Shown piece by piece: positions 12,986 to 23,553 of a stretch of 64,000 bases of DNA. A program made the translations under genes and the position numbers. The first letter of the stretch is position 1; every line of letters starts with the position of its first letter. The stretch is from Pictodentalium vernedei (lineage: Eukaryota; Mollusca; Scaphopoda; Dentaliida; Dentaliidae), in NCBI GenBank assembly GCA_031216915.1, contig CM062292.1:203257262-203321261 (forward strand). Reading direction: 5' to 3'. The notes beneath the pieces are model-generated. The model was not told the DNA's origin and ran no database searches. It saw only the letters and a list, made by a program, of their open reading frames with translations.

Positions 12986-13489
12986 GAAATGGTGTTCCCT
13001 AATATCACTTGCTTTGTAGTGAAAAGCAAGGGAATACCTCCTCTGGAGTCAGTAATTCTGAGTCGGTGCCGGGATGGTTTTAAAGTGTAAAGCTAATGTT
13101 TATCTCATTTATGTAATATTTTTAAAGTGTAGCTAGGTGTGAAGCATTTGTATATGTCATGTGTCATACGAGCGCTAATATACAATCCTCGGACACTTTT
13201 AAATGAGTATAAAGAGTCTCATTCTCTGGACTATCTTTATTTATTGGCTTTCCTTTAAACAAAAAAAAAGAAAATTAGTATAATGGGTTATACTGGATGT
13301 TAATAGAGATCATTGATGTTATTGTGCTCAATTACGGAATGGTATTGTGTTTTTCTTCTTTGGTATAAACAAGAAAGATACATGTAAAGCCTGTTTCTCC
13401 TTTTCTCATTGACGGGATAATTCTGTTTACATGTAATTGAGTCTATTGGATGTTGCTTTATGTCCTAGGCCATACAGCCTTTTTTCTAT

Positions 13490-13892
13490 TCAGCTAAGTC
13501 TGGGTCATTGGTACAGTATAAAAATGTTAAAAAATTTATAGCAATTTATATATTTTTTATACTTATCAATGACCCAGACGGGGATGGCCCTCCCATGAGT
13601 TGGGAACTCATACCTCCCTGCTGATTACATAACACTTACCTGGAACTGGTTGTAAGAATGAGGATTTGGCACCAATTTCGGTACTTCCTTGACACTGCGC
13701 ATGTGCAGTGGATAAAAGTGTGGAAGACCACATAGGATATTGATTTTTGGGATTCTGATGCAAATTTTGGGGATGGGGGGGGGGGGGGGTGCAAAATTTG
13801 TGTTTGGCCCTAGAATTGTAAGAGTTAGCACCAGCTAAGTCTGGGTCATTGGTAAGTATAAAAAATATATAAATTACTATAAATTTTTTAAC
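13490..13892 (+). repeat. Internal complementary region and right ITR of DIRS fossil B
   Basis: The architecture is the same as in fossil A: an inverted pair of TCTGGGTCATTGGTA and its complement around an AT core, then the right ITR. The ITR palindrome reads TGCGCATGTGCA (13696-13707). That is one CpG-type transition away from the palindrome in A and D, in keeping with greater age. Confidence 0.8.
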
Positions 13893-13944
13893 TTTCCTTT
13901 CACCTTGGATTGCAGGCTTGAGAACTATGTTGATCTGCTAATTC

Positions 13945-14046
13945 TGAAGTCCTAGTCCCTCCACCTTTTTACGATTCAGCTAGTCTGGGCCATTGGTTTA
14001 TAGTATAAAAATATGATAAATTTAAAGTAATTTATATATTTTTATA
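13945..14046 (+). repeat. DIRS internal complementary region fragment
   Basis: This piece matches the region around 32305-32410 in fossil E (CCTCCAgCCTTTTTACGATTC, then CAGCTAGTCTGGGCCATTGG and the AT core). No other part of that element adjoins it, so it is a stray terminal fragment of an E-type DIRS. Confidence 0.65.
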
Positions 14047-15273
14047 GGCCACATCTCTGGAGTGAGCTCAAAGAGGTTTTTAGCTTAACTAAGTCAAGAT
14101 AACCTATTGCCATCACGCGTGTGGAAGTCTGTGAGTCTGTTAGTCTGTGAGGCTGTTCACATTTTCCTTTAGCACAGGCTACACCCTGTAGTTCTCGTCT
14201 ATCATCATGAAATTTCATGTGCACCCCCATGGTCATGTCTAGATGAGAACGTCTCCTTTTGGTTGCGATCGGTCAACCATGATGGCTGCCCGAGCCCAAA
14301 ACCCGAAAACCTTTAGCACAATCTACAGGTCGCATTTATGAAGGGATTCATTGTAACTTGGTAGGATGCCTCTGTATGACATCTAGATGAGAACGTCCCC
14401 ATTTGGTCGCGATCTGTCAACCGTGGCGACTGCCCGAGCCTGAAACCCTAAAACCTTTAGCACAGTCTACAGGTCTTATTTATGGAGGGATTTCATAGCA
14501 ACTTGGTAGGTTGACTTCATATAATGTCTAGATGAGAATGTCCCCTTTTGGTTGCGATCATTCAGGCGTGATGGCTACCCAATGCCAAAATTCGAAACCC
14601 TTTAGCATAGTCTATAGGTTGTATTTATGGAGGGATTTCATTGTAATTTGTTGGGTTGACTCCACATAATGTCTAGATGATAACATCCCCTTTCGGTCGT
14701 GATTGGTCAGCTGTGATGGCCACAGGGGCCTGAAACCCAAAAACCTTTAGTACAGTATACAGGTTGTATTTGTGAAGGGATTTCATTGTAACTTGGTAGA
14801 ATGACTCAGTATAATGTCGAGATGAGGACGTCCCCTTTTCATTGCAATTGGTGAACTGTGATGGCTACACAGGCCCGAAGCCCAAAAACCTTTAGCACAG
14901 TCTACAGGTCATATTTTTATGAAGGAATTTCATTGTATTTTAGAAGGATGACTCCAAATAATGTCTAGATGAGAATTCCCGTTTTGGTCGCGATCATTCA
15001 GTCATGATGGCTGCCCAAGCCCAAAACCCGAAAACCTTTAGCATAGTCTATGGGTCGTATTTATGGCAGGATTTCATTGTAACTTGTTAGGTTGACTCCA
15101 TATAATGTCTGGATGATAACATCCCCTTTTGGTTGTGATTGGTCAACTGTGACTGCTTCAGTGGCCCGAAGCCTGAAAACCTTTAGTACAGGTTACAGGT
15201 CATATTTGTGAAGGGATTTCATTGTAACTTGGTAGAATGACTCAGTATTTTTTGTGTCACCATATGGTGACAC
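14047..15273. repeat. 145-bp tandem repeat array, about eight units
   Basis: The marker CCTTTAGCA or CCTTTAGTA recurs at about 14167, 14311, 14455, 14610, 14745, 14890, 15036 and 15181, a spacing of about 145 bp. Units share GTCTAGATGAGAACGTCCC and TTGGTCGCGATC. The left side has a GTCTGTGAGTCTGTTAGTCTG stretch and the right edge has the perfect 20-bp palindrome GTGTCACCATATGGTGACAC at 15253-15272. A microsatellite-like arm followed by a tandem core resembles pearl or other Helentron-derived elements, but a clear terminus was not seen. Confidence 0.8.
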
Positions 15274-15310
15274 TTTATTCTCCTTTCCTTTTCTGAGTAT
15301 TAAAATGAAG

Positions 15311-15518
15311 CACCTATACAATGTGCTAACATATTTTTAAAAATCAACTTGATAGCAATCTTTATTTTGGGTTGGCCTGCACATTGTGGGGGTATTTTGT
15401 TAGCTGTTCTTACGCATCTATACAATGTGTTAACATATTTTTAAAAATCAACTTGATAGCAATCTTTATTTTGGGTTGGCCTGCACATTGCGGGGGTATT
15501 TCATTAGCTGTGCTTACA
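15311..15518. repeat. 104-bp direct tandem duplication
   Basis: Two adjacent near-identical copies start at about 15311 and 15415, sharing CTATACAATGTG, AAATCAACTTGATAGCAATC and GGGTTGGCCTGCACATTG. No coding content. Confidence 0.85.
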
Positions 15519-16440
15519 AACAGGTCTAGTTTATTTCAGCTTTGCTGCATCGTCAATTTATGAGTGCAGAAGCAAAAATAGATGTCTTAAGTACATTACC
15601 TATTGACATCCACCTTCACTTCATAAAAGATTCCTGGTGAATAAAATGTACAAAAAAGAATTAAAGAATATATATTTCTTTATTTGGTTGAAGCATCCAT
15701 TCACTTTAATTCAGTTATCCACTCGATTTGTGATCCACTTCGGCAAAGTAGCAAAATACAGTTTAAAATGGGTCAGTTTGCACAGAGAAAATCACCTTGC
15801 TTCCGTGATATGCAACAAATTACAGCTTAAAGTCGATACACAACGGACGCATTTTTTAATAGTGGATAACACTGATCATTGTTCTGCTTCATGAATCACA
15901 GTTGAGGTGTCTATTCCTAGAAAGCTCCAAATGGTATTTTCACATTTCAAAACAGAATTATGAATTACTGACGATGAGAAAAAATCTCTGTCTCCAGAGG
16001 CTGAAACGTCCCCTCACAAACAACACTAAATAAGGGGAAGTTGGATTAAGGTAGGGTAGCAGGAAAGGAAGGGGGGGGGGGGTAAAAAAAAGAGGGAGAT
16101 GAAGTATTTGAACCAATGATTTTTTTAACATGGCATAATAAGCATAAGCAAATTTTTAGCCTATGAACTAGTGTGTGCGACCTAGTGCCAGAGCTGGAAC
16201 TTTTTAGTTCTTATGTCTGTTGTTCCCGCATGTATGTTTCCCTGAAATTCATCCAATTTCCCTGAAAATCACCCTCAAGTTCCCTGAAAAAAATTTTCTC
16301 AGGTTAACATGTCTGGCTTTAGTCAGTGGTCAAAACAGGCCAGTCCACCATTGGAACCCCAAGAAGTGGACTGTCCTTGTTTACTGTGCTAAACAAGTTC
16401 TACTTTTCTTATAAAATTGGACCCTGCTATCAACATTTGT
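15519..16440. other. Unassigned noncoding stretch
   Basis: I see no supported gene or repeat family here. It contains a G-run near 16070. A short open frame at 15637-15894 has no recognisable domain. Confidence 0.4.
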
Positions 16441-16570
16441 GAGTGGAAGTCCTGTAATGTGGGCGGAATAGACATAAAAGATAGGCTAAGCTTGACTTCA
16501 TACCTATGTTGCAGTCATGATATAGCCATAAAAGTGCCTTTAAATACCAGTAAATAAAATAGGTAGCCCA
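16395..16570. repeat. Dispersed repeat copy 1
   Basis: The segment with GGCTAAGCTTGACTTCATAC, then GTTGCAG and AAATACCAGTAAATA aligns by eye with 44695-44835. It is an unclassified dispersed repeat present twice in the window. Confidence 0.5.
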
Positions 16571-16734
16571 AAAAAGAGATGAAACAAATTTAACCTTTAT
16601 TCTAAAGTATCTGCAAAATTCACCTAGCCCAAAATGTTCATTCCAACTTTTTTTTAAAATTTTTTTCATCCAAAACATTGCCTGTGACCCCTTATTGGAG
16701 TGATCCAGACATGCTTTCTCTACTGCAGGTATAA

Positions 16735-17130
16735 GGCCTAAAAAAATAAAAAATCTGTTTCTCAGGCCCTCCCGCATGGTCCTTTTGGCTGCCGCATGCT
16801 CTCTTTTTATAACCAACTTAAACTTTAAAAAAATTAAAATTACATGGTTTATGTCTGATATTTTACCCAAGTTAAAAAAAGTGATGAATTTGTCCCTTGA
16901 GTACAAGAAGGCTTTGCAATGCTTTAGCATTGCAAAGCCTTCTTGCACTCAAGGGATGAAATACACCACCACCCATGCTATTCTGTAGATTATGAGGCCT
17001 AAAACTTGAACCAAGAACATGAACTTTTGATGCCAAAGAAGTAATTACTGAAATAAAAAATAAAATAAAAAAACACTCGTCCCGCATGCAATTTCACAAA
17101 TAATGGCCTGAGAAACAGAAGATCTACTTT
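16735..17130. mobile_element. Foldback MITE, CTGTTTCTCAGGCC family, copy 1
   Basis: The subterminal inverted repeats are CTGTTTCTCAGGCC near 16757 and GGCCTGAGAAACAG near 17105. The centre is a strong hairpin at 16895-16957, with arms CCCTTGAGTACAAGAAGGCT... of about 29 bp and a TTTA loop. An AAAAATAAAATAAAA stretch lies near the right end. Further copies lie at 36637-37015 and 50100-50510. The superfamily is unknown. Confidence 0.75.
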
Positions 17131-17374
17131 GTGTGGTCTAAGGTATGTTTTGGAACAAAAAGGCATTGTAAATGTCTTCATCTAATTATGGTAGCCAATG
17201 GTTGAAATGATGCCCAGTGTTAAAACCACAGGTGTATCTCATTCAACATTAGACAAATATACTCGTTGACAAAGATGTCAAGATTGTTTATTAGATATAA
17301 TTTTCTTTCCTAGTATTTCTCTTTATCAGACATGGCTAGATTTGATGAAAAATATCTTGAAAATACACAGTGGG

Positions 17375-17617
17375 TAAACCCTTTGCCCAACCTTACAAAA
17401 TGCCCAAACGTGCTATTTTAATTTTTCCAGTTTTTCCAAAAAATCCAACAGACCCATATCATGTGACTCACTCATAGGAACAAGCTCTGTGAGCTCGTGC
17501 TGATGAGAGGTCACATTGTATGGTTTGGTTGAAAGTTTTTGACAACATAAATTTTTTTGACTGCTGAATTTGTAAATTACACCGACAGATGCAGCCAATT
17601 CGTTAGGTAAGAGTTAA
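17375..17617. mobile_element. TTAA-type MITE, degenerate
   Basis: The left end is AAACCCTTTGCCCAACC and the right end is TTAGGTAAGAGTTAA, a worn version of the CCCTTTACC termini with TTAA target sites seen elsewhere in the window. The interior holds an imperfect hairpin around GAACAAGCTCTGTGAGCTCG. TTAA targets with CCC ends are typical of piggyBac-like elements. Confidence 0.55.
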
Positions 17618-17944
17618 CAGGATTCCACTGAAATCAACTTTGGGAATGAGAATTTTGAACTCAAACGTTTGTCACCAAATTATGGATTTCTTTTATTTTT
17701 CTCAGCATTTGATGACTGGTACTGAAACAGTTATCAAAGCCTAACTGTGATGTACTGCTACAAGATATAAAATTGTCATGGTACCTAGTGCCTAAAAGAG
17801 AGAGAGAGCCCAAACTGAGACATGCACTCAGAAATTAAGATAAAAAACATAAAGAACTAATGGCCTTTATATTTTCATCAGGCTAAATGCTAAGGCTGTG
17901 GAAAACTTATCAAATCAAATGCAGTATGCAGCTGAAGGTGGTGA

Positions 17945-18376
17945 TACAGTAGAACCCTGTTAATTGAATAGCCACTTTGTCAGTGAAAATTATTCAGTTG
18001 ACAGGCATATTCAATTAAGAGGGATTTGTTACAATGCTGTATTCTAGAGATAAACTGGGCATTTATTCTATTATATCATGTTTGACAGAGCTCCTAGAGC
18101 TCTGTCAGACAAGATATAATAGATTAAATGCCAATGATGGATGTACTGATGCCATGTATGTTTATAAACAAGGACAATTTGGTCATTTTCAGGGTATTTT
18201 CATGACTAGTTGCAAGATTTTTTATTCAATTAACAGGAGTTTACTCTATAACCCATATGCTTTTAACATGGCAAATTTGCACTGAAAGTATGGTAAATGG
18301 TTTGGTGTTTGGAAATGATATTCAATTAACACGGTTATTCAATTAGGACATATACAATTAAGTGAGCTTCACTGTC
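17945..18376. mobile_element. pogo/Tigger-like MITE copy 1
   Basis: It starts TA then CAGTAGAACCCTGTTAATTG and ends with the complement of CAGTGAAGCTCACTTAATTG at 18374. These are imperfect terminal inverted repeats of the pogo/Tigger style. The centre has a hairpin TGACAGAGCTC-CTAG-AGCTCTGTCA near 18087. It is nonautonomous, and the short ORF across it has no domain. Confidence 0.7.
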
Positions 18377-18497
18377 TATATCCATGTTGCTCAGAGGTAA
18401 TTTTTGTGTACTTTATTTGCTTAATCTTCATATGTTCCTGTTGTGCTGGAAGATTCTAGTCTATTTTCTAATAGAGATTTATCTTCATATCTAACAG

Positions 18498-18632
18498 GTT
18501 TTATTGGTCCCAACTGTGACTACAACATTGATGATTGTGCTTCAAGACCTTGTAAGAACCAAGCTGTATGTACTGACTGGATAGATGACTACTTCTGTTA
18601 TTGCCCTACAGGCTACTATGGGAAAGATTGTG
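18498..18632 (+). CDS. EGF-like domain exon of a membrane or extracellular protein gene
   Basis: This 135-bp internal exon is bounded by an acceptor (ATCTAACAG before 18498) and a consensus donor (GTAAGT at 18633). It encodes GFIGPNC, which completes a preceding EGF repeat, then a full EGF-like module: NIDDCASRPCKNQAVC, TDWIDDYFCYC and PTGYYGKDC. The six cysteines are in EGF order, and NIDDC plus the later Asp and aromatic residues fit a calcium-binding EGF. Both splice phases are 1, the classic symmetrical EGF exon. Extracellular or secretory location follows from the fold. The next exon I can find in compatible phase is the transmembrane exon at 34233, so the gene may be a Notch-, Delta-, Crumbs- or fibropellin-like receptor or ligand. 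The upstream exons are outside what I can see, and the gene identity is unknown. Confidence 0.85.
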
Positions 18633-18776
18633 GTAAGTTTTTGAGGTTTGTAACTTTGTACCCTCAAGTGGGGATTTCTTCACTACAAAACATAAAATAA
18701 AATTTTGTTAATAAAAACTAGTGTTACTTCAGGTGAATGGATGATACATTTTAGCCAAAATTTGAGCTTCAAGCAT

Positions 18777-18894
18777 TTTAATCTTTTACCTAATGTAAAA
18801 AGACCGAAACCAACCTGTTTTGATCCAGATAGTTGCCATGATAATTGTATTTTTTTCATATTTTGCCTCAAAAACATAACAAGAATGAAAATAG
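18777..18894. mobile_element. Left half of a TTAA-type MITE, interrupted by DIRS E
   Basis: TTTTAATCTTTTACCTAATG resembles the TTAACCCTTTACCTAA terminus of the other TTAA MITEs. The stretch TTTTGCCTCAAAAACATA near 18862 matches their interior (compare 35874 and 45098). DIRS fossil E begins directly after it. Confidence 0.5.
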
Positions 18895-18899
18895 TTTTA

Positions 18900-19115
18900 T
18901 ACAACAACCAATGGCCCAGACTAGCTGGTGTTAACTCAAAAAATAATCCAGGGCCAAACACAAATTTTGCCCCCCAATTTTGCATGCAAAACCGAAAAAA
19001 TCAAGTCCTGTCTGGTCCTCCATACTTTAGGATCTGTGTATGCGCAGTATCCAGGAAGACACCGAAATTGGCACAAACCATCATTCTTTGTTTGGCCCTA
19101 AAGTCAGCAACATTC
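18900..19115. repeat. Left inverted terminal repeat of DIRS fossil E
   Basis: This is the reverse complement of 32500-32695. Shared landmarks are CCAATGGCCCAGACTAGCTGG, GGGCCAAACACAAATTTTGCC, TGCATGCAAAACCGAAAAAA and a worn version of the central palindrome (TGTATGCGCAGTA). Confidence 0.8.
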
Positions 19116-19637
19116 AACTGACATCTGTGCTTTTAAATCTCAGTTTTGAGGATGCCAGACGCAAATCAATGGTAAAATTGGTGGATCCAAGGACATAAAT
19201 GGATGATGGAAGTGAACAACGGTGGTTAGGAATGTTCAGGGCTGTAACTTTATAATTTTTATGAAAATTATTTAATGTTTCCCAATTTTGGGACATAGGC
19301 CTGATGTCATCATTCTTGCTAATGATTTATCCACTGTTTGTTAAGTGTTCCTTTCCTATCCTTCCTTGAAGCCCTCCTGTTAAACTCCCAAGCTTTTTGA
19401 CTTATTTTTATTGAAGTTTTTTATTAAATTTCTTGGGAGTTTAACGTGTATTACAGAATGGTTACGTTCTCACCCTCGGGGTGTTGGGTCGTTTGGGTCA
19501 TGCAACTTCTATCACTTTGGCTCTATCGGGATACCTTTGGGCTCTTCATGTTCCCTTTGGGAACTTGGGCTTTTGTCAAAACATTTTTGAAAAAAAATTT
19601 TTTTTAAATTTTTGAATTTGATTTTTTTATTTCGATT

Positions 19638-21620
19638 ATGGATTATTATGCATCTTTATCACATATTTATTGTGGAGTTTGTGGGAGTCTGATCGACTTT
19701 GTTTTGATTATCATGAAAGCTTATTGCTCAAAATGCAAGGCGAGGATGTCTTCCTCAGATTTACATGCGTGTTGCCTTGCTTGTAGTCGATGTACTCCTA
19801 CAAATTCTTGTCCAACATGTGTGTTGATTGGGATGACAAATGTTGGACGTGGGTGTCACGGTACATTGTTAGTGGTGAGAGGCCAATGCCAGTCCTCTCG
19901 CCGCAGAGTCATTCAAGTTTCTCAGTTTCTTTTTCAGAGGAACAAGAACATGGTGACACCTACCAAAAGTGTGCTACCGTCATTGCGCTCTGATGAGCAA
20001 ACAGAGCTAACTGCTAAGGTGCTCTTGAATATTACACAAGGGATAAGGCCACTGGCCGGTGGTTTTAATCCTTTGCCAGCAGCTAGCTTGACTGGTGAAG
20101 CGGTTACTCCGTCTGTGGGAGCCGAGACGCCGGGTATGTCCGTTGCGGTCGAAGGAAGGGTAGTGGGTAGATCGAGTACCTTAAAAACTAATCAGGCTCA
20201 CCCAGCGATGACGGAACTAGAGAGGAAGCCATCAAATTTTTTGTCAGGAGGCTCGGCGAGGTCGGATAAGGCCGTGAGCGGGAGAGATCCCTCTCTAACC
20301 CAGCAACATCTGGGGCCAGATGTTGTTATGAAAAACTTGCACGGGCCGGAGCATACGTCCACACCTGCCATTCGGGATGTTCCGTCTAGACTGCAGCCGG
20401 CCTCAGCTACAGTCACGTCTTCTTCTGCTATGATTATTACGCACTCAAGACCGCATCCTAGCTACCCGACTTCGAATATCCAGCCTGCTGCATGAAGAAG
20501 GACCCACTCTTTGCCTATGAAGTTGGACCATCCGGTAGCTAAGGAGCTGAGGCCTCGATCATCAGGATGTTCAAAGAAAAGATCCATCTCCTGATGCCGT
20601 CCCAGGAGCAGCAAGCGGCTAAGAAACAGAAGACCGCTGCTCCTTAGGCCTCAATGACAGACTTACTGTCGCAGATTGCGCAGCTGATCACAGCATCCCA
20701 GCAAGTGTGGGAGCAGCTTCCCTCAGACTCCGAACCTGAGCTGTTGGATGGTGCTGGGTCTTTCCAAGCGTCTGTTCACACAGATGTAATGGACTGAGAT
20801 TCGCAACTGATTCACTCGGATGGTGAAAGGGGTAAGGAAAAAGATTACCCTTCCCTTTCGGAGCAACACATGGTTGTGATGGATTTTATCCATCAGTACT
20901 ACCCTGAGTTTGTTCCGTCGAATCAGCAAGCTGTGACAACAAGAGAGAAACCGCTGGTGTCTCTAGATGCAGACTTTATACGGAGGAAAGAAGAAGTTCT
21001 TTCTTTCCCGGTTCAGTCTAGGCAGGTGTCGCAGGCCTTCGGCCATGTAGACAACGCCATATTTAACCTCTCCGGTGCGAGGAAAAAAGGCGGTTTCTTG
21101 TCAACATCTTCCATAAATATACCGTTCCTTGGACCACGTTCATTTAAAACGGTTGGAGAAGATGTGCAGAGAGCTCCACTGCGTTTGGATGAGCAGGCCG
21201 AGGATTTAGATTTATCCTTACCTGCGTCATTCACTATTCACTCAGATGAAATGGAAACTACAATTTCATCAAATAGAGCAAATTTGGACACAGTGTCCTA
21301 TGCAGATCACCTTACCAGAGCTATGGCACAACGTCTCAATGGGAAGGAATTTGAGGACATGTGTACCTCTCTTAGAGTTCTTTCCAGGGCAGTCATGTAT
21401 GCCACGTATAACTCTGCCCTGACAGTGGCTAATCTGGGGTTAATTAGACGTGATGCTGCCCGTGCGTCGTCATCACTTATAGATAACAAGGTGAAACGAT
21501 CTCTCTGGGTTTCTCCGGTCTCCGGACATACTATTTTTGATGACAAGCTTTCGTTAGTATACGAACAAGCTACTAAAAAGCGTCCAGTGCTCTGCTTTTG
21601 AAGTCGGCGTCTCAACAACC
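19638..21620 (+). pseudogene. gag-like region of DIRS fossil E
   Basis: The start is Cys-rich (CSKCKARMSSSDLHACCLAC). A Ser/Pro/Arg-rich middle is followed by the conserved C-terminal part with VSYADHLTRAMAQRLNGKEF, which aligns with the same part of A, B and D. Fossil, broken. Confidence 0.8.
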
Positions 21621-21778
21621 TGCTTCAGCAGACCGGAGTAAGCGAGGGCGTTTCAAATCTAAATCATCAAAAGGGAATTCCTCGCGAGGGTACAGGAAAC
21701 CTTCATACAATTACTCCGGAGGTCGTCAATATATCGACTCGGGAAAGGGGCGTAGGTCTGATCGGGACTATCAGTCAG

Positions 21779-22523
21779 ATGCCCCTAAGCCAACGGGATG
21801 AGGATATTCACAGGGAGGATGTAGTTTCTCCTCCCTTAAGCCTCGCAAGTCCTACAGGTGATGGCCAAGACCTCTATTGCTTGCCAGTTGGTGGAAGGTT
21901 ATCAAACTTCACGAGAAACTGGATTGCAGTCACGGAAGATCACTGGGTGAGAAGTGTAGTCTCGGACGGCTTTCGGCTATCATTCCGAGCGAAACCCTGC
22001 GTTGGACAAATCTTCCGGTGGATCTTTTCAAAGAGAGTCTCTCCTAACGGAGGTACAGGCTCTCTTATTAAAGGAAGCAATAGAGGTCGTCGAGAATCAA
22101 AATTCTCAGGGTTTTTACAGTCAACTGTTCCTCATACCGAAGCCAGACGGCTCGTTCCAAATGGTAATAGACTTGAGCTGGATAAACAAGCTTATCGTGG
22201 CTGCAAAGATCTATATGGAGACCATTCGGTCGGTAAGAGTGAGCATTTAAGTGAACAACTATGCAGCAAGCATAGATCTAAAGGACGCTTACTTTCATGT
22301 CCTGGTACATCTGGCATTCAGTAAGTACCTGCGATTTGCCGTACAAGGGAAGGTTTATCAGTTCAGTGCAATGTGCATTGGTCTGAACCTGGCTCCCTGG
22401 GCATTCACTCGAATAATGAACTCGGTAATGTCATACTGCCGAGTTCATTCCTCTGCGGTAACGTCGGCTTACTTGGACGACATTCTGCAGAGATATGACA
22501 ACAGAATTATACTTCAGAACGAT
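21779..22523 (+). pseudogene. RT region of DIRS fossil E, first block
   Basis: DIRS-type RT motifs are visible: VGGRLSNFTRNWI, LFLIPKPDGSFQMVIDLSWIN, YAASIDLKDAYFHVLVH and CIGLNLAPWAFTRIMN, then AYLDDILQRY with the catalytic YLDD box. The block ends at the insertion of fossil D. Confidence 0.85.
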
Positions 22524-22745
22524 ATTTTTAAATAAACTCCAATGACCAAGACATAGCTGGTGCTAATTCTCAAAAATCTAGGGCCAAACACAAATTTTGC
22601 CCCTCCAATCCCCAAAATTTGCATCCAAAACCGAAAATAACATGTCCTAAATGGTCCTCCATACTTTTCCTCCACTGCGCATGCGCAGTGTCAAGGAGGT
22701 CTCGAAATTGGCGCCAATTATCTTTCTTTGTTTGGCCCTTCATCA
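22524..22745. repeat. Left inverted terminal repeat of DIRS fossil D
   Basis: This is the reverse complement of 29200-29420: CCAATGACCAAGACATAGCTG, then CTAGGGCCAAACACAAATTTT, the palindrome TGCGCATGCGCA at 22676-22687 and TTGGCGCCAA. Confidence 0.88.
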
Positions 22746-23553
22746 GTTCACATTTGACTGATATTTGTGCTTGTAAATCTCAGTTTAAATGATGCCAGAC
22801 ACATAAATATTAGAGAAATGGTGGATCTAAAGAGGAAATAGAAGGAGGAGAGGAAAAATTAGTGGCAGGAAATAATCAGGGCTGTAGCTTAAAATTTTTT
22901 TATGAAATTATGTTATGTTCCCTAATTTCAAGGCCTGTTGTTGTCATTCTTGCTATAAGTTACACTGCTTGATCAGTGTTTCCTCTCTCCCTTTCCTTTA
23001 GTCCCCCCTTGCTATTCTCCCATGCTTTTGGCATATTTTCTGTAATATTATTACTAAAATTTCTTGGGAGTTTTAGCTTGGTAACAGAATGAATTCTGTT
23101 TTTTCCCCATGTTTACGTCCTCACCCATGGGTGTTTAGGCATTGTGTTCTGCATCTACCATCTGATGTTCTGCACTTTCTTCCCTGGAAGTCTCTGTTTT
23201 GCATCAGATAGTGTGGTAATTGGTAACTGATTTCGGGCCATGTTTATCAGTGCCTGGAGTCATGTTTCCAGTTTTTATACACTTTTTGTTTACATTGACA
23301 ACGGTTTCTGTTGAGAGTGATTTCTTGTCTTTGTATTAGTTTAATCATAACAAGATACATTATTATTATACGTAAGTGTTGCATTAATTTTTTTGAAATA
23401 TTTTAAAAAATTTTGTCCACACTTAGGCTTTTTTGGGATCCATTGGGGCTCAACGTTACTTTCAGAAACTTGGGCTTCGAAAAAAATTTTTTGATTTCAT
23501 TTATTTTTTCTATATGTTAATGGATCATGTTATTATGTATCTTTGTTTTCAGG

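Larger units (their letters stand above)
7143..13892 (+). mobile_element. DIRS-type retrotransposon fossil B
   Basis: This is a second DIRS copy from a related but visibly diverged lineage. Parts in order are leader, gag-like region (7860-10530), RT region (about 10690-11700), recombinase region (about 11890-12860), a 19-G tract, internal complementary region (13490-13582) and right ITR ending TTTTTTAAC at 13892. It starts immediately after fossil A, at a point that corresponds to the inner part of the left terminal repeat of its relatives. One reading is therefore that A inserted into the left arm of B. It is broken, with about ten breaks, and part of gag is in tandem. It appears intermediate in age between D and E. 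Confidence 0.85.

Noticed and set aside
14150-15250. CRISPR-like spacing of repeats
   Set aside because: Whole 145-bp units are repeated without unique spacers. It is a eukaryotic tandem array.
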